Assembly: GCA_043747765.1 (NCBI GenBank)
Contig: JAYTOM010000204.1
Location: forward strand, 1 to 44,888
Reading direction: 5' to 3'
Origin: WLMZ01 sp043747765
Lineage (GTDB): Bacteria > Actinomycetota > Acidimicrobiia > Acidimicrobiales > Ilumatobacteraceae
Length of the DNA stretch: 44,888 nucleotides
Shown: one piece after another, positions 1 to 9,212 of the stretch
How positions within the stretch are numbered: the stretch's first letter is position 1
Layout: each line of letters begins with the position of its first letter
The notes under the pieces: generated by a model
Seen by the model: only the letters and a program-made list of their open reading frames with translations
What the model was told of the DNA's origin: nothing
The model's database searches: none
Made by a program: the position numbers and the translations under genes

Positions 1-696
1 GCACCCCCGAGCACCACACCTGTCGACAACACATCAACGACTCAGACCACGTCTGGGTCGACCGCGTCCACGACGGTGGCGACAACGGCTCCGACGACCG
101 CGACCACCGTGGTGCTCGCCGCCAACCAGACACTGAACAGCGACGGCCTGATCGTCGCCAAGGACGGCATCGCCCACGCAGGGGTCAACGAAGTCGCCCC
201 TGGGCCGAACCCGATCGTGCCGGAGGTCAAAGAAGTCGTCTGGGGTGCCGGCGCGTTCATCGTGTTCGCGCTGATCATGCGCTACATCGCCTTCCCGCGA
301 CTGAAGAATGGCATGGATGCCCGCTACAACGGCATCCAGTCCGATCACGCCCAGGCGACAGCGTCGCGTGACGCGGCTCGCTCCGAAGTAGCCGAGTACA
401 GCGCGCAAGTCGCCACGTTGAAAGCTGAAGCGGCCGCTCAGATCGATCATGCCCGGCAGGAACTCGAGACCGTTCGGACGGCACGGATCGCTGCCGCCAA
501 CGCAGAGATCGCCACCAAGCGGGCTGCGGCGACAGCCGAGAACGAGGCCGCCCGCGCTGCCGTGCAGTCGCAGATCAAGGGTGCCGTCGAAGACGTCAGC
601 TCCAGTGCGATCCGGCTCGCGATCGGCAAGGATCCCGACCCGAGTGTCGTCGGCCGAGTCGTCGACGACGTGATGAATGCAGGAGCCCTCCGATGA
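1..696 (+). CDS. atpF: F0F1 ATP synthase subunit b-type (first of two), 5' partial
   Basis: This is a peripheral-stalk subunit of the F1F0 ATP synthase, holding the F1 head to the membrane sector. The frame is open from base 1 with no stop, so the start lies outside the window; a GTG at 76 is only an internal candidate. The visible part begins with a Thr/Ser-rich stretch (codons 1-40), then a linker, one membrane segment near codons 80-97 and a long Ala/Glu/Lys-rich coiled coil. The Thr-rich stretch before the membrane segment should be extracytoplasmic. It overlaps the next b gene by ATGA at 693-696. Identity as a b-type subunit is firm from family shape and operon order; which copy is b and which is b' is not decided here. 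Confidence 0.9.
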   Translation, partial: APPSTTPVDNTSTTQTTSGSTASTTVATTAPTTATTVVLAANQTLNSDGLIVAKDGIAHAGVNEVAPGPNPIVPEVKEVVWGAGAFIVFALIMRYIAFPRLKNGMDARYNGIQSDHAQATASRDAARSEVAEYSAQVATLKAEAAAQIDHARQELETVRTARIAAANAEIATKRAAATAENEAARAAVQSQIKGAVEDVSSSAIRLAIGKDPDPSVVGRVVDDVMNAGALR

Positions 697-1304
697 GTTC
701 TTTCGCAGCGATTCTCCCGCTGGTCGGCCGTGCCGTCACCGACAACACGGTCTCGATCGACACCCAGGGCATCGTCACCCACAGTTCGTTCCTGCCGGAG
801 ACGTCCGAGGTCATCTACGGCAGCATCGCCTCGGTCATGATTTTCGTGCTGCTCGCCAAGTTCGCCTGGCCTGCCCTGAAGAAGGGTCTCGACGGGCGCA
901 CTGCGAAGATCCAGAAAGAGCTCGACGGGGCGGCCAGTGACAAATCGGCCGCCGCCGACGAGGCTGCGAGCATTCGTCAGGCCAAAGGAGACATCCAGGC
1001 CGAACGGACCCGCCTCCTCGATGAGGCTGCTGCGCAATCAGCAGCACTCGTCACCGACTTCAACACCCGGGTCGACGCGGAGATTGCCGATCTGCACGCC
1101 CGAGCCACAGCGGACATCGAGACAGCACGGAGTCGACAGGGCGACGAATTGCGTGCCGAGATCTCGAGGATGTCGGCAACGGCGGCCGAGCGGGCTGTCG
1201 CCCAGTCGATCGACGACGCGACGCATCAGCAGCTGATCGAGAACTTCATCCAGACCGTTGGCCTCCAGACTGCCGGCGCGACCACCGCTGGAGCAGCATC
1301 ATGA
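693..1304 (+). CDS. atpF: F0F1 ATP synthase subunit b-type (second copy)
   Basis: Second peripheral-stalk subunit of 203 residues. It has an N-terminal extracytoplasmic segment of about 40 residues, one membrane helix at about 41-58 (rich in Ile, Val and Leu) and then a charged coiled coil (59-185) ending in a Thr/Ala tail. ATG at 693 overlaps the stop of the first b gene (ATGA), and its own stop overlaps the delta start (ATGA at 1301-1304), so translation is probably coupled. Tandem b/b' genes suggest a heterodimeric stalk as in cyanobacteria and some actinobacteria, unlike the b-delta fusion of mycobacteria (family knowledge; the heterodimer is inferred). Confidence 0.92.
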   Translation: MSSFAAILPLVGRAVTDNTVSIDTQGIVTHSSFLPETSEVIYGSIASVMIFVLLAKFAWPALKKGLDGRTAKIQKELDGAASDKSAAADEAASIRQAKGDIQAERTRLLDEAAAQSAALVTDFNTRVDAEIADLHARATADIETARSRQGDELRAEISRMSATAAERAVAQSIDDATHQQLIENFIQTVGLQTAGATTAGAAS

Positions 1305-1828
1305 GCGACGCACGCATCGAGGGTTACGCAAAGGCATTGTTCGAGATCGCTCGTGCCGAAGGTTCGCTCGACGAGGTCGAGGACGAACTGTTCCGCTTCG
1401 CGCGCAGCTACGAGAACAGTGATGCCCTCCGCAACGCGCTCACCAACGACATGATCCCGGCGTCACGGCGCCAGGCCATCGTCGAGGACCTGCTCGGTGG
1501 GAAGGCAACGTCGACCACGGTCCAGCTCGTCAGCATGGTCGTCGGTTCCGGGCGCGGTCGCGACCTACCCGCCATCATCGACATCCTGGTTCAGCGGGCG
1601 AGCAGCTCGAAGAATCTCGAAGTCGCCGAAGTGCGCAGCGCGATCGAACTCACGCCGGATCAGCAGGACCGCCTGCGGGCCGCGCTGGCCAATGCCACCG
1701 GCAAGCAAGTCAACCTCAAGGTCGTCGTCGATCCCTCCGTTCTCGGCGGCCTCGTCGCAACGGTGGGCGACACCGTGATCGACGGCACCGTACGTACCCG
1801 CCTCGACCAGTTGAAGGCCCGGCTCTAG
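1301..1828 (+). CDS. atpH: F0F1 ATP synthase subunit delta
   Basis: The 175-residue delta subunit joins the peripheral stalk to the top of the alpha3beta3 hexamer. The N-terminal part has the usual opening of the OSCP/delta family (a YAKALFEIA-type motif at residues 9-17). The C-terminal half ends with the conserved GG-VATVGDTVIDGTVRTRLDQLK region (about 149-173). Length is normal for a free-standing delta. ATG overlaps the preceding stop; the alpha gene follows after 34 nt. Confidence 0.95.
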   Translation: MSDARIEGYAKALFEIARAEGSLDEVEDELFRFARSYENSDALRNALTNDMIPASRRQAIVEDLLGGKATSTTVQLVSMVVGSGRGRDLPAIIDILVQRASSSKNLEVAEVRSAIELTPDQQDRLRAALANATGKQVNLKVVVDPSVLGGLVATVGDTVIDGTVRTRLDQLKARL

Positions 1829-1862
1829 AGCCGCCCCAGGATTCACAGGAACGGAACAAGAC

Positions 1863-3473
1863 ATGGCAGAGCTCACACTCAGCGCCGGCGACATCGCTTC
1901 AGCGCTCAAGAAGAACCTCGAAGGCTTCGAGCCGTCGCTGGAAGCACGCACCGTCGGCCGCGTCACCGAAGTCGGTGACGGCATCGCCCGCGTCTCCGGT
2001 CTTCCCGACTGCGGCGTGAACGAGTTGCTCGAATTCGCCGACGGTTCGGTGGGCCTCGCCCTCAACCTCGACGAGGACTCGATCGGCGCGGTCATCCTCG
2101 GCAACGCCGATGCGATCGAAGAGGGTCAGCCCGTCAAGGCAACCGGCCAGATCCTGTCCGTCCCGGTCGGCGACGCGATGATCGGCCGGGTCGTCAACGC
2201 GCTCGGCCAGCCGATCGACGGCAAGGGCGACATCGTCGGGTCCACCCAACGTCGTGTCGAGATCCAGGCGCCCGGCATCATGGGTCGCCAGCCCGTGCAC
2301 GAGCCATTGCAGACCGGCATCAAGTCGATCGATGCGATGACCCCGATCGGCCGTGGCCAGCGCCAGCTGATCATCGGTGACCGCAAGACCGGCAAGACCA
2401 CGGTCGCGATCGACGCCATCATCAACCAGCGTGGCCTCGGCGTGAAGTGCATCTACGTCGCCATTGGCCAGAAGGGTTCGACGATCGCTCAGACCGTCGA
2501 GACGCTGCGCCAGTACGGCGCGATGGAGTACACGGTCGTCGTCGCCGCTCCGGCGTCGGACACCGCCCCCTTCAAGTACCTCGCTCCGTACGGTGGATGT
2601 GCAATCGGCCAGCACTGGATGGAGAACGGTGAGCATGCGCTCATCGTGTACGACGACCTGTCGAAGCAGGCCGAGGCCTATCGCCAGGTATCGCTACTGC
2701 TTCGCCGTCCTCCGGGCCGTGAGGCCTACCCCGGCGACGTGTTCTACCTGCACAGTCGTCTGCTCGAGCGTGCCGCCAAGCTCAGCGACGAGCGCGGCGC
2801 CGGCTCGCTGACCGCCCTGCCCGTCATCGAGACCAAAGCCGGCGACGTCTCGGCGTACATTCCGACCAACGTGATCTCCATCACCGACGGCCAGGTCTAC
2901 CTGCAGGACAACCTGTTCAAGTCCGGCGTCCGTCCGGCCGTCGATGTCGGCATCTCGGTCTCACGAGTCGGCGGAGCCGCCCAGATCAAAGCGATGAAGA
3001 CGGTCAGCGGAACGTTGAAGCTCGACCTCGCCCAGTTCCGTGAGCTGGAGGCGTTCGCCACATTCGGTTCCGAGCTCGACGCGATTTCCAAGGCGCAGCT
3101 CGAGCGTGGCTACCGACTGGTCGAACTGCTCAAGCAGCCGCTGAACAGCCCGATGCCCGTCGAGGAGCAGGTTGTGGTCGTGTTCGCCGGAACCAAGGGC
3201 TACCTCGACGATCTGCCCGTCAACCAGGTCCGCGCTTTTGAAGCCGGGTTGCTCGACTTCATGCGCACCCGCAACGCAGGTGTGTTAGCGGGGATGCGCA
3301 GCAACCCAAAGGCCGATGTGCCCGCCGAGATCGCCGACCTGATCACGACCTTCAAGGATCAGTTCGTCGCCGCCAGCGCGGCTGCTGTGGCCGCCCGTGC
3401 GGTTGATGCCGCCGCCATCGATGCCGCGCAAGTCGGCGACGCACACAGCAACAAGACACTGGCGACGGAATGA
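1863..3473 (+). CDS. atpA: F0F1 ATP synthase subunit alpha
   Basis: The 536-residue alpha subunit is the non-catalytic nucleotide-binding partner of beta. The P-loop GDRKTGKT lies near residues 171-178, and the conserved SRVGGAAQIKAMK segment with the arginine finger near 368-380. The C terminus carries a short Ala-rich extension ending in a polar tail. The start at ATG 1863 is preceded by a purine-rich AGGAACGGAACAAG stretch that serves as ribosome-binding site. Gene order and length are standard. Confidence 0.98.
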   Translation: MAELTLSAGDIASALKKNLEGFEPSLEARTVGRVTEVGDGIARVSGLPDCGVNELLEFADGSVGLALNLDEDSIGAVILGNADAIEEGQPVKATGQILSVPVGDAMIGRVVNALGQPIDGKGDIVGSTQRRVEIQAPGIMGRQPVHEPLQTGIKSIDAMTPIGRGQRQLIIGDRKTGKTTVAIDAIINQRGLGVKCIYVAIGQKGSTIAQTVETLRQYGAMEYTVVVAAPASDTAPFKYLAPYGGCAIGQHWMENGEHALIVYDDLSKQAEAYRQVSLLLRRPPGREAYPGDVFYLHSRLLERAAKLSDERGAGSLTALPVIETKAGDVSAYIPTNVISITDGQVYLQDNLFKSGVRPAVDVGISVSRVGGAAQIKAMKTVSGTLKLDLAQFRELEAFATFGSELDAISKAQLERGYRLVELLKQPLNSPMPVEEQVVVVFAGTKGYLDDLPVNQVRAFEAGLLDFMRTRNAGVLAGMRSNPKADVPAEIADLITTFKDQFVAASAAAVAARAVDAAAIDAAQVGDAHSNKTLATE

Positions 3474-3571
3474 TGGTCGGGACTGACCTCCGCTCCGCGC
3501 CGGCTGCTCCCTCCGTGCGGCTTGTCGCTGTCGTTCCGGGCGCTGCGACTTGTTTCGGGCTGGTGGTCTAG

Positions 3572-4528
3572 TTGGCAGGGGGTCAGGAGCGCATTCTTCG
3601 AGGACGCATTCGCAGCGTCCAAGCCACCAAGAAGATCACGCGCGCGATGGAGCTCATCGCCGCTTCGCGCATCGTCAAGGCCCAGCAGCGAGTGCAGGCC
3701 GCAGTGCCGTACAGCGACCGGATCACTGCTGTCGTCAAGGATCTGGCAGCGGCAGGAGCAGGAAGCGGTTCGCCGTTGCTCGCCGGACGCAGCGAGGTCA
3801 AAAAGACCGCATATGTGGTGATCGCCGCCGACCGAGGGTTGTGCGGCGGCTACAACGCTGGTGTCCAGCGCGCGGCCGAGGGCGAGATCAAGGCCGATCT
3901 GCTGGCGGGCCGCGACTACACGATCGTTGCCGTTGGCCGAAAGCCAGACAGCTACTTCCGTTTCCGCGGGTACAAGCGTGCGGCCAGCTTCGGTGGTTTC
4001 AGCGACGGCCCGTCGTACGAGAACGCCCGCGAGATCGGCAAGCTCGTCGTCCAACTGTTCATCGACGGTGAGGTCGACAAAGTGCAGCTCGTCTACACCC
4101 GCTTCATCTCGACCGGCTCACAAGAAGTCGTACTGCGCCCGCTGGTTCCGCTCGACTCCGACGCAACCGCAGGTGGTGACGGTAAATCCGAGAACGCCGA
4201 CGGCGCCGCCACCGGTGACTACGAGTTCGAGCCGGACCCCACCGCGATTCTCGACACCCTGCTTCCGCGCTACGTGGAGGCACGGATTTACGCCGCTCTT
4301 CTCAACGCTGCTGCCAGCGAATATGCGTTCAAGCAGCGGGCGATGAAGAGCGCCACCGACAACGCCGAGGAACTGATCAAGAACCTCGCGCGCATCATGA
4401 ACCGGGCCCGTCAGGACTCGATCACGACCGAGATCATGGAAATCGTCAGCGGCGCCGAGGCACTCGGCGGCGGCAAGGACAAGCACGTTCGTTACATCGA
4501 CCTCGACGCCGTGGCGTCGAGCAACTAG
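3572..4528 (+). CDS. atpG: F0F1 ATP synthase subunit gamma (TTG start)
   Basis: The 318-residue gamma subunit is the central rotating shaft. The N terminus (GQERILRGRIRSVQATKKIT) and the C-terminal helix (NRARQDSITTEIMEIVSGAEAL) are the canonical coiled-coil ends. The start is a TTG at 3572: the triplet just upstream (3569-3571) is an in-frame TAG, so no other upstream start exists, and the protein begins exactly as homologs do. No strong Shine-Dalgarno is visible, only GGTGGT. An acidic, Gly/Asp-rich insertion at about residues 193-220 interrupts the globular domain; inserts in this area are known in other actinobacterial gamma subunits. A 98-nt spacer separates it from atpA. Confidence 0.95.
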   Translation: MAGGQERILRGRIRSVQATKKITRAMELIAASRIVKAQQRVQAAVPYSDRITAVVKDLAAAGAGSGSPLLAGRSEVKKTAYVVIAADRGLCGGYNAGVQRAAEGEIKADLLAGRDYTIVAVGRKPDSYFRFRGYKRAASFGGFSDGPSYENAREIGKLVVQLFIDGEVDKVQLVYTRFISTGSQEVVLRPLVPLDSDATAGGDGKSENADGAATGDYEFEPDPTAILDTLLPRYVEARIYAALLNAAASEYAFKQRAMKSATDNAEELIKNLARIMNRARQDSITTEIMEIVSGAEALGGGKDKHVRYIDLDAVASSN

Positions 4529-4560
4529 CGCATCAGCGTCAAAGGTAAGGACACCCAGTT

Positions 4561-6012
4561 ATGACCATGACTGAAACAACCCGCACCGATTCGGCCAAGA
4601 GCGACGGTCGGGTCGTCGCCATCGCCGGCCCCGTGATCGACGTCGAGTTCCCTCGTGGCTCGCTGCCCGAGCTGAACCACGCTGTCGAGTTCACCGTGAA
4701 CGTCGACGGTGTGCCCGTGGTCGTGCTGGCCGAAGTCGCCCAGCAGCTCGGCTCGAGCCGCGTTCGCGCCGTCTGCCTCAAGCCCACCGACGGCCTGGTG
4801 CGCGGCACACCCGTGCGCAACACCGGTCGCGGCATCAACGTGCCCGTCGGCAACCGCACGCTCGGCCACGTCTGGAACGTCTGGGGCGAAGTCCTCGATG
4901 GTGACAACGCCGACTTTGCCGACGTCGAGCGCTGGGACATCCATCGTCCGGCCCCGAACTTCGATGCCCTCGAGCCGTCGAAGCGCGTCTTCGAAACGGG
5001 CATCAAGGTCATCGACCTGCTCACCCCGTACGTCGCCGGTGGCAAGATCGGCCTGTTCGGTGGTGCCGGCGTCGGCAAGACCGTGTTGATCACCGAGATG
5101 ATTCGCCGCGTCGCCCAGAACCACGGTGGCGTGTCCGTGTTCGCCGGTGTCGGCGAGCGCACCCGTGAGGGCACCGACCTGATGATCGAGATGACCGAAT
5201 CCGGCGTCTTCGAGAAGGCCGCCTTGGTCTTCGGCCAGATGGACGAGCCGCCAGGCGTGCGCCTGCGTGTCGCGCTGTCGGCGTTGACCATGGCCGAGTA
5301 CTTCCGCGACGTGCAGAACCAGGACGTGCTGTTGTTCGTCGACAACATCTTCCGTTTCGTCCAGGCCGGCTCGGAAGTATCCACCCTCCTCGGCCGGATG
5401 CCGTCAGCCGTTGGCTACCAGCCGACGTTGGCCGACGAGATGGGCGCCCTCCAGGAGCGCATCACGTCCACCCGGGGCCGCTCGATCACATCGTTGCAGG
5501 CCGTCTACGTGCCCGCCGACGACTACACCGACCCGGCGCCGTTCACCACGTTCACCTTCCTCGATGCCACCACCGAACTCAGCCGCCAGATCGCCTCACT
5601 CGGCATCTACCCGGCTGTTGACCCGCTGTCGTCCACCTCGACCATCCTCCAGCCCGAAGTCGTCGGTGATCGTCACTACAACGTCGCTCGGAGCGTGCAG
5701 GAGATCCTCCAGCGCTACAAGGAGTTGCAGGACATCATCGCCATCCTCGGCTTGGACGAACTGTCCGAAGAGGACCGTCTCACCGTGTCGCGTGCTCGCA
5801 AGGTGCAGCGCTTCCTCAGCCAGCCGTTCTACGTGGCCGAAGTGTTCACCGGCGTCAGCGGCGAGACCGTTCCCGTTCTCGAGACCGTCGAGAGCTTCGA
5901 GGCGATCGTCAAGGGTGACCTCGACGACGTTCCCGAGCAGGCGTTCCTCAACGTGGGTGGCGTCGAGCAGGTGCTGGCCAAGGCCAAGGCCCTGCAAGAA
6001 GGCGCTGCCTGA
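4561..6012 (+). CDS. atpD: F0F1 ATP synthase subunit beta
   Basis: Catalytic beta subunit of 483 residues. The Walker A motif GGAGVGKT is at about 163-170, GERTREGTDL follows, and the Walker B LLFVDNIFRF is near 257-266. The adenine-site and C-terminal DELSEEDRLTV regions are intact. ATG 4561 gives an N terminus of normal length with a short polar lead. It sits 32 nt after gamma and 2 nt before epsilon. Confidence 0.98.
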   Translation: MTMTETTRTDSAKSDGRVVAIAGPVIDVEFPRGSLPELNHAVEFTVNVDGVPVVVLAEVAQQLGSSRVRAVCLKPTDGLVRGTPVRNTGRGINVPVGNRTLGHVWNVWGEVLDGDNADFADVERWDIHRPAPNFDALEPSKRVFETGIKVIDLLTPYVAGGKIGLFGGAGVGKTVLITEMIRRVAQNHGGVSVFAGVGERTREGTDLMIEMTESGVFEKAALVFGQMDEPPGVRLRVALSALTMAEYFRDVQNQDVLLFVDNIFRFVQAGSEVSTLLGRMPSAVGYQPTLADEMGALQERITSTRGRSITSLQAVYVPADDYTDPAPFTTFTFLDATTELSRQIASLGIYPAVDPLSSTSTILQPEVVGDRHYNVARSVQEILQRYKELQDIIAILGLDELSEEDRLTVSRARKVQRFLSQPFYVAEVFTGVSGETVPVLETVESFEAIVKGDLDDVPEQAFLNVGGVEQVLAKAKALQEGAA

Positions 6013-6014
6013 TC

Positions 6015-6440
6015 ATGGCCGGCGCCACGATGACAGTCAATGTGGTCTCGCCGGAGAAGGTTCTCTTCACCGGCGAGGCAACGCAGGTCATCACCCGCAT
6101 CCTCGACAGCGGCGAGATCGCGTTCCTGCCCGGCCACGCGCCCTTCCTCGGCGCGTTGATCGAGAATCACACCCGGATCTATCTGGCCGACGGGACCATC
6201 ACCGACGTCGCCGTGCATGGTGGCTTCGTCGAGGTCAGCAACAACAACGTCAACATCTTGTCCGACGTGGCAGAGTTGGCCGAGCAGATCGACCGGCGTC
6301 GCGCTGCGCTCGCCAAGGAGCGGGCCGAGGAGCTGTTGCGACACGAAGCCGACGCCGACGCCGAGGCGGCGTTGGCGAGGGCCCATGCCCGCCTCAACGC
6401 AACAGGCGGCATCAACGGCACCACCGCCAGTAATCACTGA
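6015..6440 (+). CDS. atpC: F0F1 ATP synthase subunit epsilon
   Basis: The 141-residue epsilon subunit is the regulatory foot of the rotor. The N-terminal beta-sandwich has typical motifs (SPEKVLFTGEA at about 12-22; GEIAFLPGHAPFLG at about 34-47). The C-terminal part is a helical hairpin rich in Ala, Glu and Arg, followed by a Thr/Asn tail. It starts 2 nt after the beta stop and closes the operon; no convincing intrinsic terminator is visible in the 64 nt after it. Confidence 0.95.
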   Translation: MAGATMTVNVVSPEKVLFTGEATQVITRILDSGEIAFLPGHAPFLGALIENHTRIYLADGTITDVAVHGGFVEVSNNNVNILSDVAELAEQIDRRRAALAKERAEELLRHEADADAEAALARAHARLNATGGINGTTASNH

Positions 6441-6504
6441 CTCGTCGCGCGGAACTCTTGGTCGGCGGGAACTCGATGCCTGCCACTGACGACTGCTCTT
6501 GCGT

Positions 6505-7554
6505 ATGTCGATCGTGCGCCCTTCACCATGGCGCGCGGCGCTGATGGCGATGATGGTATTCGGATGTCTGCTCGCTCCGGCGAGCGCCGCTTTGGCCCAC
6601 AACGGCACCGGCGGAAGCAGCAGCGACTACAGGATTCAGATCACCGGTTGGCAGGGCGACCACACCGGGATCGAACTACGCATCGTCGAACTCGGCAATC
6701 GCCTCGAACTACATCGCACCACAGCACAGTCGGTGATGATCCTCGGGTATTCGGGCGAGCCGTACTTGCGTCTCGACCGGTCCGGTGTGTCCGAGAACGT
6801 CAATTCGCCGGCGCACTACCTGGATCTCGACCGTTTTGCGTCGATGAATCCGCCGGCGACTGCTTCAGCGACGGCCGTGCCTTCCTGGAGCACGCTGAGC
6901 ACTGGACCGGTTGTCCAGTGGCATGACCACCGCGCTCACTGGATGAGCAACACTCCTCGCGCCGACGTGCTCGCGGCCCCCGACGTCGAACGAGTGATCT
7001 TCGCGGCTCATCACATCGACTTCGTGGTCGACGGTCGCAATGTCGATGCCTTGATCAGGGTCACGTGGCTGCCGACTCCGATGCGTTACGTGTGGCTGGG
7101 AGCGGCGTCGGCACTCGGTCTCGGGGCCGCCGCAGCACTGGTTCTCGTCCCATCGACGCACAAGCTGCTGCCCGTGCTTGGTGTACTCGGGACCGTCGCC
7201 ACGCTCGTCGGTCAGGGCGCCAGCAGTACTCGTCATGTGCTCGGCCTCATCGCGATCCTCGCCGCCGTCCTGGCAATCGTCATTCGCCGTCCACTCCTGG
7301 CCGTTGTCGCAGCGATCGGCGCCGGTGTCTTGGCGGCGACGCGGATCGAGGCCTTGGAGCACGAGTTGCTGGCCGGCTGGCCGACAGCCGTTGTCCAACG
7401 TGTCGCGCTGGTCGTCGGCATCGCCTGCTGTGTGGGCGTCGTTGCCACGTCGATCGTCGGTGCACTCGAACCAACCCGGCCGGTTGCACCAACCCGGCCG
7501 GTTGCACCCAACTCCCCGGACTCCCCGAACTCGCCGACCGGAGCGACGTCATGA
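6505..7554 (+). CDS. Secreted-domain/five-helix membrane protein upstream of CopCD
   Basis: A 349-residue protein I cannot assign to a named family. It starts with a clear signal peptide (hydrophobic 12-29, cleavage after an ALA-type site), then an extracytoplasmic domain of about 160 residues containing a WHDHRAHWM motif near residue 135. About five membrane helices follow (190-325), then a Pro-rich tail made of short repeats. Three His within six residues could bind metal. The next gene is a CopC-CopD fusion overlapping by ATGA, so a role in copper handling at the membrane is a reasonable inference. ATG 6505 is preferred over an in-frame TTG at 6499. Confidence 0.75.
   Translation: MSIVRPSPWRAALMAMMVFGCLLAPASAALAHNGTGGSSSDYRIQITGWQGDHTGIELRIVELGNRLELHRTTAQSVMILGYSGEPYLRLDRSGVSENVNSPAHYLDLDRFASMNPPATASATAVPSWSTLSTGPVVQWHDHRAHWMSNTPRADVLAAPDVERVIFAAHHIDFVVDGRNVDALIRVTWLPTPMRYVWLGAASALGLGAAAALVLVPSTHKLLPVLGVLGTVATLVGQGASSTRHVLGLIAILAAVLAIVIRRPLLAVVAAIGAGVLAATRIEALEHELLAGWPTAVVQRVALVVGIACCVGVVATSIVGALEPTRPVAPTRPVAPNSPDSPNSPTGATS
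7471..7506 (+). repeat. Two perfect 18-bp tandem repeats encoding a Pro-rich tail
   Basis: The unit CCAACCCGGCCGGTTGCA occurs twice back to back at the 3' end of the membrane-protein gene, keeping the frame (PTRPVA twice). A 9-bp near-repeat of the ACTCCCCGG type (three copies, encoding NSP/DSP/NSP) follows directly at about 7511-7537. Confidence 0.9.
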
Positions 7555-9191
7555 CGGCCATGTCTGCGAGCGATGGGCGTCGTCGACATTGGCTGCTCGG
7601 CGCGGTCGGGCTTCTGGTCGCCCTGCTCGCGACCCTGTTCGTTCTGCCGGGACAGGCCCTGGCCCATGCTGAATTGTTGACCACGAATCCGACTGCCGGT
7701 CAGATTCTCGACGCTGCACCGGCCGTGATCACGCTGACCTTCAACGAGCCTGTCGAGATCAGCCTCGGTGGGGTCAGGCTGTTCGACGGACGTGGCAATC
7801 CGGTCGAGATCGGCGCCGCCAGCCATCCCTCCGGCAAGAGCCAGGTGGTGGCCGTTGCGCCGGGCAAGCTGACGGCCGGGTCGTACGTGGTCGATTGGCG
7901 AGTCGTTTCGGCCGATTCGCACCCGGCGCAGGGAGCATTCTCCTTCCAGATCGGCGCCACCTCGAACCTCCAGTCGGGCATTGTGACCCAGATCATCAAC
8001 AGCGATCACACCGGCCACGTCGCCAGTGTCGGCCTCGGCATCACTCGCGGCGTGATCATCGGGGCGATCGCGCTGGTCTTCGGCGGCTTGGTGGCGCTTG
8101 GTTGGGGCATCGTCGAAGCAACCGGACGAGTCCGTGCGATCATCGCCTCGAGTGCGATCGTCGGCGCTGTCGCCGGGCTGCTGCAGCTGCCGCTCGAGGT
8201 CGCCTACGCGACGAATCGCGGGCTGTCCACCATCGTCGAACCGAGTTCGTGGAAGGCCGCGTTCGATTCGCGCGTCGGCGTCTCCTGGGTCATTCGGGCA
8301 GCGATCGTCGGTGCCATCGGCGCCGGCCTGCTGATCACCGTCGTCGACCGCCGACGGGTGTGGTGGAGAGGCGTGACGATTGCCGGACTGCTCGCCGTCG
8401 GTGTGGTCTCCGCGTACGGCGGTCACGGTGCCACTGGTCGGTGGATACCGGTCGGTGTCGCGGCGACTGCGGTGCACGTTGCTGGGATGGCGGTGTGGCT
8501 CGGTGGTCTCCTGTTGTTGCTGATCGAGTTCCGCAGCGTCAGCGCCGCAGCTGCGCGACGATTCTCGGCGATCGCGCTGGTCATGCTCGCGCTGGTCATC
8601 AGCAGTGGTGTCGTGCAGTCAATCCGCCAGCTCGGGTCGATCCACGCTCTCACGAACACCACCTACGGCACGCTGCTGATCCTCAAGACGATCGTCGTCG
8701 TCGTACTGTTGGCTGTCGCATTCGTCAGTCGGCGGATCATCCGTCGCAGCGATGTCGACACCCCGCGTCTCGGGCGGGCGATCACGATCGAGACGATTCT
8801 TGCCGTGACGATCGTCGCCTTCACGTCAGTTCTGATGGCCGCCAATCCCTCCCAGGTAGCCGCGGCAACGCCCTTCTCGGTGACGTTGACCGACGGCGAT
8901 TACCTCGCATCGATCACCGTCGAACCCGGCCACACAGGGCCGAACGAGATGCACATCTACCTGTCCGATGCTGTCAGCAGTCTGGCTCAACCGGACGAGG
9001 TGACCGTCGAGATCAGCGATCCGAGTCGCCAGGTCGCAGCGATCCAGATCCCCGTGACTCGCAGCGGTGCCGGACACTTCACGACCTCGACCGCAACATT
9101 CCCATACGCGACGACGTGGACGCTGACCATCACTGCTCGCTACAACCAGTTCGACGAAGTGAAGTTCACGGCCCAGGTCAAGATCAGCTGA
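7551..9191 (+). CDS. CopC-CopD fusion copper resistance/uptake protein
   Basis: A 546-residue fusion. A signal peptide (about 1-38) ends just before His39, which would become the N-terminal copper ligand. The CopC beta-barrel (39-135) carries the second part of the Cu(II) site as D122-S-H124 in an ADSHP motif. A CopD-type membrane domain with about eight helices follows (about 155-440), then an extracytoplasmic beta-rich domain (about 445-546). The layout resembles YcnJ-type proteins, which are linked to copper acquisition or homeostasis. ATG 7551 overlaps the previous stop and has GGAGCG upstream. Whether it imports or exports copper cannot be told from sequence. Confidence 0.9.
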   Translation: MTAMSASDGRRRHWLLGAVGLLVALLATLFVLPGQALAHAELLTTNPTAGQILDAAPAVITLTFNEPVEISLGGVRLFDGRGNPVEIGAASHPSGKSQVVAVAPGKLTAGSYVVDWRVVSADSHPAQGAFSFQIGATSNLQSGIVTQIINSDHTGHVASVGLGITRGVIIGAIALVFGGLVALGWGIVEATGRVRAIIASSAIVGAVAGLLQLPLEVAYATNRGLSTIVEPSSWKAAFDSRVGVSWVIRAAIVGAIGAGLLITVVDRRRVWWRGVTIAGLLAVGVVSAYGGHGATGRWIPVGVAATAVHVAGMAVWLGGLLLLLIEFRSVSAAAARRFSAIALVMLALVISSGVVQSIRQLGSIHALTNTTYGTLLILKTIVVVVLLAVAFVSRRIIRRSDVDTPRLGRAITIETILAVTIVAFTSVLMAANPSQVAAATPFSVTLTDGDYLASITVEPGHTGPNEMHIYLSDAVSSLAQPDEVTVEISDPSRQVAAIQIPVTRSGAGHFTTSTATFPYATTWTLTITARYNQFDEVKFTAQVKIS

Positions 9192-9212
9192 TTCTCGCCT
9201 ACAGTCAGGCAG

